Origin: Pantoea agglomerans | GTDB taxonomy: Bacteria > Pseudomonadota > Gammaproteobacteria > Enterobacterales > Enterobacteriaceae | Assembly (NCBI RefSeq): GCF_021397715.1 | Contig: NZ_CP090207.1 | Span: 1,984,001-2,048,000, forward strand | DNA: 64,000 nt | Direction of reading: 5' to 3' | Shown: piece by piece, positions 31,006-38,464 of the stretch | How the letters are laid out: each line of letters begins with the position of its first letter | Position numbering within the stretch: position 1 is the stretch's first letter | Notes under the pieces: model-generated | Databases searched by the model: none | What the model was told of the DNA's origin: nothing | The model's input: the letters and a program-made list of their open reading frames with translations, nothing else | Program-made: the position numbers and the translations under genes

Positions 31006-31248
31006 ATGCAAGCCAACGTAAGAATTCCGGCCTCAGTTTCTGATATCTCCGCTTATCTCAGCAGTGCGGCCCTGCCAGCGCAACAGGCCATTCTGGGCGC
31101 TGTGGTGACAGAGATCGTGCGTTCAGGTCGCAGTCTTAACCGTAAGGCCATCTGCACCCGACTGGTGAGCCGTTTACAGACGGTAACCAGTGCAGAAGAA
31201 GAGCATCATTATCATGCACTGATTGGGCTGCTGCTGGATCGCAACTAA
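31006..31248 (+). CDS. YmgB/AriR-family small regulator
   Basis: An 80-residue protein. The core AILGAVVTEIVRSGRSLNRK and following helix (LVSRLQTVTSAEEEHHYHAL) match the pattern of E. coli YmgB/AriR, YmgA and YcgZ, small helical dimers that modulate Rcs signalling, biofilm and acid resistance. A TTG two codons upstream is also open, but the ATG at 31006 with GAGG nine bases before it was chosen. Assignment is by pattern, so it could be a sister family. Confidence 0.7.
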   Translation: MQANVRIPASVSDISAYLSSAALPAQQAILGAVVTEIVRSGRSLNRKAICTRLVSRLQTVTSAEEEHHYHALIGLLLDRN

Positions 31249-31318
31249 ACAGAGCCGCAGTCGTTGTGCGTCGCCTGAAATCAGCCGCACAGCGCGGTGA
31301 TGAACGCCTCTGGCATGC

Positions 31319-31347
31319 TTGACAACCGCGCGGGCTTTTTATAGAAA
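31319..31347 (+). promoter_or_regulatory. Candidate promoter of a small RNA
   Basis: TTGACA (31319-31324, perfect -35), a 17-base spacer and TAGAAA (31342-31347, four of six -10 bases). It points at the structured segment that starts about seven bases further on. Confidence 0.5.
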
Positions 31348-31351
31348 ATAG

Positions 31352-31438
31352 CCATCTTTCGTGATCGTTTTTCGTGGTCCAATCATTCATCCCTCACGGA
31401 AGATCGAAGCCCTGCCAGCCCGGCAGGGCTTTCGTTTT
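31352..31438 (+). ncRNA. Candidate small RNA (about 87 nt)
   Basis: No protein frame is supported between the YmgB-like gene and 31440, yet a promoter-like sequence, a 5' stem and a strong intrinsic terminator are arranged in order. The 5' stem pairs ATCTTTCGTG (31354-31363) with CACGGAAGAT (31395-31404), nine Watson-Crick pairs plus one G-U, around a 31-base, mostly unpaired loop rich in U and C; the terminator follows four bases later. This is the build of many Hfq-dependent sRNAs. I do not recognise it as a named sRNA. It could instead be a leader or 3' UTR fragment. Confidence 0.55.
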
Positions 31439-31440
31439 TC
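31408..31440 (+). terminator. Intrinsic terminator
   Basis: AGCCCTGCC and GGCAGGGCT arms with a 5-base loop, followed by TTCGTTTTT. It lies 160 bases after the YmgB-like stop, too far to be an ordinary gene-end terminator unless the 3' UTR is long. Confidence 0.85.
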
Positions 31441-31460
31441 CCGCCCGAATCCGCACAGGA

Positions 31461-31526
31461 TCAGTCCAGTAAATAGATGCCTGCAACAATCGCGCTGACA
31501 GACATGATATGCAGTAATTCGGTCAT
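31461..31526 (-). CDS. Putative small hydrophobic protein, 21 aa
   Basis: ATG at 31526 is preceded by AGGAGAGG with a 5-base spacer, a near-ideal Shine-Dalgarno. The frame reads MTELLHIMSVSAIVAGIYLL plus one acidic residue and TGA: one short membrane-type helix with an acidic end. The strong ribosome site beside such a hydrophobic frame is the main evidence. It resembles other enterobacterial single-helix small proteins in design, not in sequence that I recognise. Confidence 0.5.
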   Translation of the reverse strand: MTELLHIMSVSAIVAGIYLLD

Positions 31527-31888
31527 GACGGCCTCTCCTGTTGGGGTGATAAGTCTTTTCAGTCAAGAATACCTGAGCGATCAGGTCAAAAAAATTTACA
31601 TTTTTAACCAGCGACTGAACCCTGCTGATCCCAGATTATGGCCTGTCGCCCTGAAATCAGACGAGGTATACCGGCTTGCGCTTCGGCTATTGTTTAGCGT
31701 AGCTGTATCGTCGAGGCGGAGGCAGCCTGTGGCGCTATCCGTTATTCCGTGGACTTCTGCCTGTGGGGCGAGCGTTGAGTGTCGGTGACCCTCAATTTTG
31801 CGTGTCAGGACGCTTTTAAGAACTCGCCAGATTGCCGCTTTTCAGGTCCAGGGTTAAATTTAAATCGAATACCTTTGGGAGCAGGACA
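31527..31888. other. Intergenic region before the CigR-like gene
   Basis: 362 bases. An inverted repeat ACCTGA-GCGA-TCAGGT lies at 31571-31586, upstream of the 21-codon ORF, and could be an operator. No larger gene is supported. Confidence 0.4.
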
Positions 31889-32365
31889 ATGAAAAATCTG
31901 GCAAGGTCTGGCGTCATCGCATTAACCCTCTGTTTGCTGTTCACCTCACCGGCGCTGCTGGCCAATCCAGGCAATGGTAACGGCAACGGCAATGGAAAGG
32001 GCAATGGTCATGCACAAGGGCATGGCAATAAGGGCGAGGGGAAACACGATAAGTCACAGGGTAAAAAGAATAAGGGCGGCGATCCCTGGCGGGCAGAAAC
32101 CGACATCAGTTATTCATTCGCGCGTGATCTGGCCAGACAGCAGGGGCTGACCGGCTACTCCTCTTTGCCGCCGGGAATTGCTAAAAATCTCGCGCGCGGT
32201 AAACCGTTGCCGCCTGGTATCGCTAAACGCTCGGTGCCGCGCGGTATGCTGGAGGGTCTGCCTTCTTATCCCGGTTACGAATGGAAAATGGTGGGGGATA
32301 ACCTGGTACTGATTGCGCTAAGTACGGCGGTGGTCACCGCGATCATCAATAACGTCTTTGATTAA
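31889..32365 (+). CDS. CigR/RcnB-like secreted protein
   Basis: A 158-residue exported protein. Signal peptide residues 1-25 (cleavage near LLA-NPG), then a Gly/Asn/Lys/His-rich low-complexity stretch (residues about 26-62), then a repeat of LPPGIAKNLARGKP and LPPGIAKRSVPRG, and a C-terminal RcnB-type segment ending in a hydrophobic helix (LVLIALSTAVVTAIINNVFD). This is the layout of Salmonella CigR, an anti-virulence effector, and of related proteins in many enterobacteria. A role in this organism is unknown. GGAGCAGGA supports the start at 31889. Confidence 0.75.
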   Translation: MKNLARSGVIALTLCLLFTSPALLANPGNGNGNGNGKGNGHAQGHGNKGEGKHDKSQGKKNKGGDPWRAETDISYSFARDLARQQGLTGYSSLPPGIAKNLARGKPLPPGIAKRSVPRGMLEGLPSYPGYEWKMVGDNLVLIALSTAVVTAIINNVFD

Positions 32366-32390
32366 CGCCATCGCTGTGCCTTACCAGTAA

Positions 32391-32418
32391 AAAAACCGCC
32401 GGTGGGCGGTTTTTTTTA
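32391..32418 (+). terminator. Terminator after the CigR-like gene
   Basis: AAACCGCC and GGCGGTTT arms, 4-base loop, eight Ts. Confidence 0.9.
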
Positions 32419-32438
32419 ACGCGTAACGGCTGATCTCT

Positions 32439-32627
32439 TCAGCCCGCTGCACCAGATTCAACCCGCATCATCAGGATCATGTTCACCAGTTGCAGCACCG
32501 CTGCCAGCACAATTAACATCACAATCAGATGTTTTTTATTGCGCCAGCCCTGGCTGCGCCAAAAGTAAAGGGCGGTCGCGATAAGCCCCACGATCGGCAC
32601 CAGCAGCGCCAGAATGATCATTTGCAT
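32439..32627 (-). CDS. Small inner-membrane protein, 62 aa
   Basis: Not a named family that I recognise. Two hydrophobic segments (about residues 3-22 and 34-54) flank a short basic loop WRSQGWRNKKH. The frame stays open upstream through the yciI terminator and end of yciI, so the start at 32627 (MQMIILALLVP) or two codons later is inferred; only a weak Shine-Dalgarno is seen. It lies just beyond the yciI terminator and would need readthrough or its own promoter. Confidence 0.6.
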   Translation of the reverse strand: MQMIILALLVPIVGLIATALYFWRSQGWRNKKHLIVMLIVLAAVLQLVNMILMMRVESGAAG

Positions 32628-32646
32628 CGTTGCTTTACCCGAAAAA

Positions 32647-32678
32647 CAAAAAAGGCCCCGGTGCGCCGCACCGAAGCC
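32647..32678 (-). terminator. Terminator after yciI
   Basis: On the minus strand a GC-rich stem (CGGTGC and GCACCG plus flanking GGC/GCC pairs) is followed by TTTTTTG, 23 bases after the yciI stop. Confidence 0.8.
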
Positions 32679-32700
32679 ATTTATCAGCGCGCATTCGCGA

Positions 32701-32997
32701 TCAGAAAACGCGTTTGAACGGTTTAACGGCCACCTGTTTATAAACGCCAGCGGCAATATAGGGATCATCTTCTGCCCAGGATTGTGCCGCTTCAAGTGAC
32801 GGGAACTCGGCAATCACGGTTGAACCGGTAAAGCCGGCCACGCCCGGATCGTTGCTGTCGACGGCAGGCATCGGACCCGCAATGATCAGGCGTCCTTCTT
32901 CATGCAGTAGTTTCAGGCGCGCCAGATGGGCAGGGCGCACGGCATTACGTTTTTCCAGTGAATCTGCGGTGTCTTCTGCATAAATGACGTAAAGCAC
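32701..32997 (-). CDS. yciI: YciI family protein
   Basis: A 98-residue dimeric ferredoxin-like-fold protein, same length and sequence pattern as E. coli YciI ([28 protein letters not shown]; conserved His and the Asp in WAEDDPY). The family has been suggested to have enzyme activity, but no substrate is known. Divergent from tonB as in E. coli. Confidence 0.93.
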   Translation of the reverse strand: MLYVIYAEDTADSLEKRNAVRPAHLARLKLLHEEGRLIIAGPMPAVDSNDPGVAGFTGSTVIAEFPSLEAAQSWAEDDPYIAAGVYKQVAVKPFKRVF

Positions 32998-33139
32998 TTG
33001 GGAGCTCCCATTAACTCTTCAGAATTTCGCAACACGTTAAGGGATTGCTTATCAGAGTGCAAACGAAACCTCTGACCCGTTGACGGCTCAGCATAAAGGG
33101 CTAAAAAGCGCTTTTCTTTCGGTGAGATGGCGGGAGTTA

Positions 33140-33169
33140 TTGAAACTGATTGCTATTTGCATTTAAAAT
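33140..33169 (+). promoter_or_regulatory. tonB promoter with possible Fur site
   Basis: TTGAAA, an 18-base spacer and TAAAAT. The segment GATTGCTATTTGCATTTAA overlapping the promoter matches the Fur consensus only partly (GAT, AT and CATT blocks) but looks very like the E. coli tonB promoter as I remember it. Iron control is therefore plausible. Confidence 0.6.
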
Positions 33170-33198
33170 CGGCTCTTCATTTAATGACTGCGACTGTT

Positions 33199-33957
33199 AT
33201 GACCACGCTGACTATGCCATTACCCAAACGCACGCCTGTCTCCATGTTATTGTCTGTCGCTTTGCATGGTGCCGTCATTGCCGGAATTCTTTACGCCTCA
33301 TTCCATCAGGTGACTGAAGTGCCTAAGGCGTCGCAGCCTATCAGTGTCAGCCTTGTCGCTCCTGAAGTTCAGCCACAACCTGCCCCAGCCGTGGTTGAAC
33401 CACCGGCGCCGCAACCTGAACCGCAGCCAGAACCGGAACCGGTCCCTGAACCTCAGCCCGCTCCGGAACCGCCTAAGGCGGAACCGGTACCGATTCCTAA
33501 GCCAGAACCTAAGCCAAAACCCAAACCGAAACCCAAGCCGGAACATAAACGTGAGCAACCTAAACGCGAGGTAAAACCGCGTCAGGAGAGCAAACCGCAG
33601 GCCGATCCGTTTAAACAGGACCTGCCGGCGACTCAGAACAAGCCGACAACTGCGCCGAAATCGACGCCGTCAGCGAGCCAGACGGCTTCAGGCGGGCCGA
33701 AAGCGCTGAGCGTCAGCAAGCCAGGCTATCCACAGCGTGCACGAGCGCTTCGCATTGAGGGTCGGGTGCGGGTGAAATTTGATGTGAACAGCGAGGGACG
33801 GGTGGAGAATATTCAGGTCCTCTCTGCGGAACCCCGCAATATGTTTGAACGGGCAGTCAAGGAGTCGATGAAGCAGTGGCGTTACCAGAGCGGTCGTCCG
33901 GGACAGGTGACCATGAACGTTGTCTTCAAGATGAGTGGCGGTGCCAGCATCGAATAA
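33199..33957 (+). CDS. tonB: Energy-transducing protein TonB
   Basis: A 252-residue periplasm-spanning protein that couples the proton gradient (via ExbB/ExbD) to outer-membrane siderophore and B12 receptors. N-terminal anchor SMLLSVALHGAVIAGILYA carries the essential SxxxH motif; a Pro-Glu then Pro-Lys repeat region spans about residues 60-130; the C-terminal domain has YPQRARALRIEGRVRVKFD. The rigid repeat is longer than in E. coli. Starts at 33184 and 33199 are both possible, and no strong Shine-Dalgarno decides. Confidence 0.95.
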   Translation: MTTLTMPLPKRTPVSMLLSVALHGAVIAGILYASFHQVTEVPKASQPISVSLVAPEVQPQPAPAVVEPPAPQPEPQPEPEPVPEPQPAPEPPKAEPVPIPKPEPKPKPKPKPKPEHKREQPKREVKPRQESKPQADPFKQDLPATQNKPTTAPKSTPSASQTASGGPKALSVSKPGYPQRARALRIEGRVRVKFDVNSEGRVENIQVLSAEPRNMFERAVKESMKQWRYQSGRPGQVTMNVVFKMSGGASIE

Positions 33958-33959
33958 AA

Positions 33960-33996
33960 AAGCTGGCGGTCAGTGACACTGTGCCTGACCGCCAGA
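33960..33996 (-). terminator. Terminator between tonB and yciA
   Basis: CTGGCGGTCAG and CTGACCGCCAG arms; on the minus strand a run of six Ts follows, so it mainly ends yciA. On the plus strand it lies right after tonB without a T-run, as a possible shared element. Confidence 0.8.
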
Positions 33997-34003
33997 TGTC
34001 CGG

Positions 34004-34435
34004 CTAGTCGCTGGGTTGCTGGTTAGCACGCCCGGCAGGTAATGGACGCGAATTGCCGTCATTATCTACCGCGACATAGATAAAGACCGCTTCGGTGGCA
34101 CAGTAGGTCTGACCAATCGGTTCAGACGACACCTTCTTGATCCAGACTTCGACATTGATGGTCATTGAGCTGTTACCAGTACGGATACAGCGCGCATGAC
34201 AGCTAACCACGTCGCCCACCGCCACCGGTTTCAGAAAGGACATGCCATCAACCCGCACCGTCACGACCCGGCCTTCAGCAATCTCTTTAGCCAGAATGGC
34301 TCCGCCCATATCCATCTGTGACATCAGCCAGCCGCCAAAGATATCGCCGTTGGCGTTGGTGTCTGCTGGCATGGCTAACGTACGTAACACCATTTCGCCT
34401 TGCGGCAATTTATGTTTTTCGCCCATTGCTTTCAT
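34004..34435 (-). CDS. yciA: Acyl-CoA thioesterase YciA
   Basis: A 143-residue hotdog-fold thioesterase that hydrolyses a broad set of acyl-CoAs. The active-site region TLAMPADTNANGDIFGGWLMSQMD and the following CoA-binding residues match E. coli YciA (132 aa). The start could be 34435 or 34426; Shine-Dalgarno evidence is weak for both. It is separated from yciB by a terminator. Confidence 0.95.
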   Translation of the reverse strand: MKAMGEKHKLPQGEMVLRTLAMPADTNANGDIFGGWLMSQMDMGGAILAKEIAEGRVVTVRVDGMSFLKPVAVGDVVSCHARCIRTGNSSMTINVEVWIKKVSSEPIGQTYCATEAVFIYVAVDNDGNSRPLPAGRANQQPSD

Positions 34436-34454
34436 TTCTTCTGCAGGTGATCGC

Positions 34455-34481
34455 TAAAAAAATGCCCGGCGTACCGGGCAG
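34455..34481 (-). terminator. Terminator after yciB
   Basis: TGCCCGG and CCGGGCA arms, 4-base loop, seven Ts on the minus strand, directly after the yciB stop. Confidence 0.9.
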
Positions 34482-34486
34482 AGTGA

Positions 34487-35026
34487 TTATTTTTGTTGTT
34501 GTTGCGGCATCTGTCGCCAGATGTAGAGCCCGCTAATCAGGGTAAACAGTAAGGTGAGGCCGGTCAGACCAAACACCTTAAAGTTAACCCAAAACGCCTG
34601 AGATAACCAAAAGGCAACGTAGATATTCACCAGGCCGCAGACCAGGAAAAAAAGCGCCCAGGCAGTGTTAAGCCGACGCCAGACCGGATCGGGCAACTGT
34701 AACTCTTTGCCCAGCATGCTCTGGATCAGCGTCTGCTTCATAAACCACTGGCTGTAGAGCAGCGCAACGGCAAACAGACTGTAGATTACCGTCACTTTCC
34801 ACTTAATAAATTCATCGTTGTGGAACACCAGGGTCAGCGTGCCAAATACGGCGACCAGCACAAAGGTGAAAATGGTCATCTTCTCCAGCTTACGATAGAG
34901 CAACCAGCTGACCACTAAAGCCAGACCGGTCGCGACAATCAGCGCGCCTGAGGCAACAAAGATGTCGTACAGCTTGTAGAAGATGAAAAAGACCACCAAA
35001 GGGAGAAAATCGAGTAACTGCTTCAT
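34487..35026 (-). CDS. yciB: Septation protein A-family membrane protein YciB
   Basis: A 179-residue inner-membrane protein with five predicted membrane segments, identical in length to E. coli YciB ([40 protein letters not shown]). Linked in E. coli to cell-envelope synthesis and division-site organisation. GGAATGACT precedes the chosen ATG; a longer frame upstream overlaps yciC and was rejected. Confidence 0.95.
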   Translation of the reverse strand: MKQLLDFLPLVVFFIFYKLYDIFVASGALIVATGLALVVSWLLYRKLEKMTIFTFVLVAVFGTLTLVFHNDEFIKWKVTVIYSLFAVALLYSQWFMKQTLIQSMLGKELQLPDPVWRRLNTAWALFFLVCGLVNIYVAFWLSQAFWVNFKVFGLTGLTLLFTLISGLYIWRQMPQQQQK

Positions 35027-35082
35027 AGTCATTCCAGTCAGGGCTGAATTGGGGACCAATGCGCCCGCAGGCGCACTGCTCA

Positions 35083-35817
35083 TCAACGTAACAGCATATA
35101 AAGCCGGTAGAGATAGATGATTAACATGGCCGAAACCAGGTTACCTGCAGCGGTAAAGATCACCGAGGAAACGTTCATCGGCAGCACGGTGAGCGATGAG
35201 AAAAACAGCATCACCACCACTTTTGCCAGCAGCCAGAGAAGAATTGCGGGCGCGATCAGCTTCGCATTCTTCCACGCCATTCGCATACTGGCACGCATGG
35301 CGGCGAACACGCCGATCTTCTCGCTCGCCAGCATCACCGGCGCCAGCGACAACAGAATCGTCAGCAGAATACCCGGCACCACCAGAACCATAAAGCCCAG
35401 CTGCGCCACCAGCGTGATCAGGAAGGTCAGCAGTAACAGCTTTGGCAGTAAAGGCGCAGAGGCGCCAATGGCACGCAGCGCACTGACCCGCTGACCGGAA
35501 GAGACCATCGGGATCAGAGACAACATCCCGCCGAGTAACAGCGTATTACCCACCAGCGCCGCGAACGTCCCCGCCGCGGAGGCGCGCAGCAGCACCTGCT
35601 GCTGTTCAGGTGACATATTCTGCACCATCTCAAACAACGAACTGGCACTGTCATCACCCTGCTGCAGAATCGCCATCTGATCGGCGCCAGGCGTCAGCAC
35701 ATGGACCAGCATAACGGTGATGAAAGCGGTCAACAGCGACATCAACAGTAAGGTGACCAGCTGATGGCGGGTAAAATTTCCTGTGTCACGGTATAACGAG
35801 CTTGCCGTGATAGACAT
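35083..35817 (-). CDS. yciC: Membrane protein YciC (UPF0259)
   Basis: A 244-residue integral membrane protein with about six hydrophobic segments and the conserved patch [22 protein letters not shown]. Function unknown; YciB and YciC are neighbours throughout enterobacteria. AAGGAG five bases before the ATG at 35817 decides the start against a GTG two codons upstream. Confidence 0.92.
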   Translation of the reverse strand: MSITASSLYRDTGNFTRHQLVTLLLMSLLTAFITVMLVHVLTPGADQMAILQQGDDSASSLFEMVQNMSPEQQQVLLRASAAGTFAALVGNTLLLGGMLSLIPMVSSGQRVSALRAIGASAPLLPKLLLLTFLITLVAQLGFMVLVVPGILLTILLSLAPVMLASEKIGVFAAMRASMRMAWKNAKLIAPAILLWLLAKVVVMLFFSSLTVLPMNVSSVIFTAAGNLVSAMLIIYLYRLYMLLR

Positions 35818-35844
35818 GTACACTCCTTGGAGGAACCGGGTTAA

Positions 35845-36261
35845 TTAACCCGGCGATTGTACATGTTCTGGCAGCTCGCGGGCACCCGGCGAGAGATAAC
35901 TTTCTGTCATAACAGGTAAAGATGGGTGAAAAAGGGCGGGAAGACCGTAACGGGCGCGGGCGCGATCGCAGGCGTCATTGGCAACACCCTCTTCGCCCGA
36001 CATCGCAAACTCCCGACAGGGCGTTGGCCGTTGCTCATAAATGCCGCAGGAGACGCAGCCGCCAATCTCGCCCTGCAGGGCGACACAGCGCGGCGCACGA
36101 TCGTTGGTGCCGCGCATATTACGCATCAGCAGGCTCAGCGGTTCGGTTAATTCGGTTGGCACCAGGCCGCCAGCATCGTCGGCTTCAGCCCAGTAAAAAG
36201 AGACACGGAAATGGGCGCAGCAGGCGCCACAGCTGACACAAGGATTAGAGGTTTCGCTCAT
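35845..36261 (-). CDS. YkgJ-family cysteine cluster protein
   Basis: A 138-residue protein with the metal-binding cysteine pattern [11 protein letters not shown] near the N-terminus and [17 protein letters not shown] in the middle, the UPF0153/YkgJ family, presumed to bind zinc or iron-sulfur. Function unknown. Start at MSETSNPC chosen; a GTG five codons upstream is open too. It shares a strand with yciC after a 27-base gap and diverges from ompW. Confidence 0.82.
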   Translation of the reverse strand: MSETSNPCVSCGACCAHFRVSFYWAEADDAGGLVPTELTEPLSLLMRNMRGTNDRAPRCVALQGEIGGCVSCGIYEQRPTPCREFAMSGEEGVANDACDRARARYGLPALFHPSLPVMTESYLSPGARELPEHVQSPG

Positions 36262-36376
36262 TTGATCACCCGCCACTCCTGAGGCATCGAACCAAAATCA
36301 ACAATCAGAAACAGCAAAATAAGCCGGACAAAATTTTTCAGCAAGGGGAATTTCCCGATGTCAGCCACGGCCAAAA

Positions 36377-36390
36377 TTGATCTAAATCAA
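36377..36390. promoter_or_regulatory. Perfect FNR-type box upstream of ompW
   Basis: TTGAT CTAA ATCAA, all ten consensus bases, 124 bases before the ompW start. E. coli ompW is known to be FNR-activated, so the site is probably functional. Confidence 0.8.
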
Positions 36391-36513
36391 TCCATTGTTT
36401 TTTAAGTAATTTATATCAACCGAACAGAGTGCAATTTTCTGTAAATCACGTTAAATCTTTGCCAACAAAAAATGATGACGTTGGATACATTTACCTTTAG
36501 CAAAGGAGTGATG

Positions 36514-37146
36514 ATGAAACTGGCAAAATGCGCGATGCTGCTGGCTCTGGCTTTACCACAACTGGCAATGGCCCATGAAGCGGGCGACTTCTTTATGCGT
36601 GCCGGCAGTGCAACGGTACGTCCGACCGAAGGCTCTGATAATGTCCTTGGCATGGGGGAGTTCAGCGCCAGCAACGATACCCAGCTGGGCCTGACCTTTA
36701 CCTATATGGCAACCGACAATATCGGGGTTGAACTGCTGGCTGCCACGCCGTTCCGTCATAAAGTTGGACTGGGTCCGACCGGCACCCTGGCCACGGTACG
36801 CCAGTTACCGCCGACGCTGATGGCGCAATACTATTTCTTCGACAGCAAAAGCAAAGCGCGCCCCTATGTTGGCGTCGGTATCAACTACACCACTTTTTAT
36901 GATGCGGACTTTAATCAGACCGGCCGTGATGCGGGACTCACCGATCTGAGCGTCAAAGATTCATGGGGTGTCGCGGGCCAGGTCGGTCTCGATTATCAGA
37001 TTAACCGCGACTGGATGCTGAATGCGTCGGTGTGGTACATGGATATCGATACTGAGGTGAAATTTAAGGCGGCAGGCGAACAGCAGAATATTAATATGCG
37101 TATCGATCCCTGGGTCTTCTTCTTCGGGGCAGGCTACCGCTTCTGA
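36514..37146 (+). CDS. ompW: Outer membrane protein OmpW
   Basis: A 210-residue eight-strand beta-barrel with signal peptide ending AMA-HEAGDFFMRAG. Family hallmarks: GLTFTYMATDNIGVELLAATPF, RPYVGVGINYTTFYD and a C-terminal phenylalanine (AGYRF) for BAM recognition. It is a small hydrophobic channel and colicin S4 receptor in E. coli. AAGGAGTG precedes two adjacent ATGs; the second has the better spacing. Confidence 0.96.
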   Translation: MKLAKCAMLLALALPQLAMAHEAGDFFMRAGSATVRPTEGSDNVLGMGEFSASNDTQLGLTFTYMATDNIGVELLAATPFRHKVGLGPTGTLATVRQLPPTLMAQYYFFDSKSKARPYVGVGINYTTFYDADFNQTGRDAGLTDLSVKDSWGVAGQVGLDYQINRDWMLNASVWYMDIDTEVKFKAAGEQQNINMRIDPWVFFFGAGYRF

Positions 37147-37150
37147 TGAG

Positions 37151-37179
37151 AAAAAGGCCGCTGAATCAGCGGCCTTTTT
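37151..37179. terminator. Bidirectional terminator between ompW and the BON lipoprotein
   Basis: AAAAAGGCCGCTGA and TCAGCGGCCTTTTT arms, a nearly perfect 14-bp stem with A and T runs on both sides. Confidence 0.92.
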
Positions 37180-37196
37180 GATCATGACAGCCGGTA

Positions 37197-37511
37197 TTAC
37201 TTAATCTGCATGTTGTTAACTACGGACTTCACGCCCGGCACGCTGCGCGTAACCTGTACGGCACGATTAGCCATCTGTGGCGATGAGACAAAACCGCTCA
37301 GCTGAACTTTACCTTTAAAAGTTTCTACGTTGATTTCAGTCGATTTCAGCGAGTCATCTTTCAGCAGTTCACCTTTCACTTTGGTGGTGACCACGGTGTC
37401 ATCAATATAGCCACCGGTACCCTCTTTGGTCGCGGTTGGCGCACAGGCGCTCAGTGCCAGCGCAACCACACCTGCCATCAACGCACCCGCCACAACTTTA
37501 AATAATTTCAT
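37197..37511 (-). CDS. BON-domain lipoprotein (OsmY-like)
   Basis: A 104-residue protein with a lipoprotein signal peptide (lipobox ALSAC, acylated Cys23) and one BON domain (GYIDDTVVTTKVKGELLKD ... VQLSGFVSSPQMANRAV). BON domains bind phospholipid surfaces; homologues OsmY and DolP protect the envelope. A single BON domain distinguishes it from OsmY and DolP, which have two. E. coli has yciEFG in this place. Confidence 0.88.
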   Translation of the reverse strand: MKLFKVVAGALMAGVVALALSACAPTATKEGTGGYIDDTVVTTKVKGELLKDDSLKSTEINVETFKGKVQLSGFVSSPQMANRAVQVTRSVPGVKSVVNNMQIK

Positions 37512-37602
37512 TGCTTTCTCTCCCTGTCACAAATTGGATGCGACGTTACCGTAACGGCGCTCTGACATTGTGGTGCAGATTTTGCAAAAAGGGCAAATGG
37601 CG

Positions 37603-37653
37603 GGATGTAAAAAAAGGAAAGAAATCATGCCTTATCGTGTGATAAGGCATGAT
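37603..37653 (-). terminator. trp operon end hairpin
   Basis: 13-bp perfect arms (ATCATGCCTTATC 37624-37636 and its complement 37641-37653) with a GTGT loop, then on the minus strand TTTCTTTCC and seven Ts. It lies eight bases after the trpA stop. Confidence 0.8.
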
Positions 37654-37660
37654 GGCGAGA

Positions 37661-38464
37661 TTAACGGCTGGCGGCTTTCAGGCTGCTGACGAAGTTTTTC
37701 AGTTCGCGCAGCATCACCTCAGGTTCCGCATGATTTTTTTCAATGATCCGGACGATGGCCGAGCCGGAGATGGCACCTGCGGCACCGGCGGCGATGGCTT
37801 CTTTCACCTGCGACGGTTCAGAGATACCGAATCCCTGCAGCGGCGGGGCCGCGTTGTATTCACGCAGCTTTTCGATCAGGTGCTGCAGCGGCAGGCTGGC
37901 GCGGTTGTCCGCGCCGGTAACGCCAGCCCGAGAGAGCAGGTAGGTATAGCCGCGCCCGTGTGAAGCGATTTCCCGCAGCAGCGTATCGCTGGCGTTCGGC
38001 GGGCAGATGAAGATCGGTGCCACACCATGACGCAGCGCTGCCTGACGGAACGGAGCGGACTCTTCCACCGGGACGTCAGCCACCAGCACCGAATCCACAC
38101 CGGCTTCTGCGCAGCGGGCATAAAACGCATCCACGCCGTTGGTGAACACCAGATTGGCGTACATCAGTAAACCGATTGGCAGGTCCGGATATTTACGGCG
38201 AATGGTCGCCAGCATTTCAAAACACTGCTGGGTATTGGTGCCCGCCGCGAAGGCGCGCAAGGTCGCATTCTGAATCGTCGGGCCGTCAGCCAGCGGATCG
38301 GAGAAAGGAATGCCTAACTCCAGCGCATCTGCACCGCCTTCCACCAGCGCGTCAATGACCTGCAGTGAAAGCGCCGGTGACGGATCGCCGAGCGTGACGA
38401 AAGGCACAAAGGCCCCTTCGTTACGGGCTGAAAGACGTTTAAACAGTTGATCGTAACGTTCCAT
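37661..38464 (-). CDS. trpA: Tryptophan synthase alpha chain
   Basis: A 267-residue TIM-barrel subunit that cleaves indole-3-glycerol phosphate to indole and glyceraldehyde-3-phosphate. The catalytic glutamate lies in [18 protein letters not shown] and the aspartate nearby in [11 protein letters not shown]; the phosphate site is [12 protein letters not shown]. The ATG overlaps the trpB stop by one base, so the two subunits are translationally coupled. Confidence 0.98.
   Translation of the reverse strand: MERYDQLFKRLSARNEGAFVPFVTLGDPSPALSLQVIDALVEGGADALELGIPFSDPLADGPTIQNATLRAFAAGTNTQQCFEMLATIRRKYPDLPIGLLMYANLVFTNGVDAFYARCAEAGVDSVLVADVPVEESAPFRQAALRHGVAPIFICPPNASDTLLREIASHGRGYTYLLSRAGVTGADNRASLPLQHLIEKLREYNAAPPLQGFGISEPSQVKEAIAAGAAGAISGSAIVRIIEKNHAEPEVMLRELKNFVSSLKAASR

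Noticed and set aside
33380..33560. Repeats in tonB as a separate repeat element or CRISPR
   Set aside because: They are the Pro-Glu and Pro-Lys codon repeats of the TonB spacer region, in frame.
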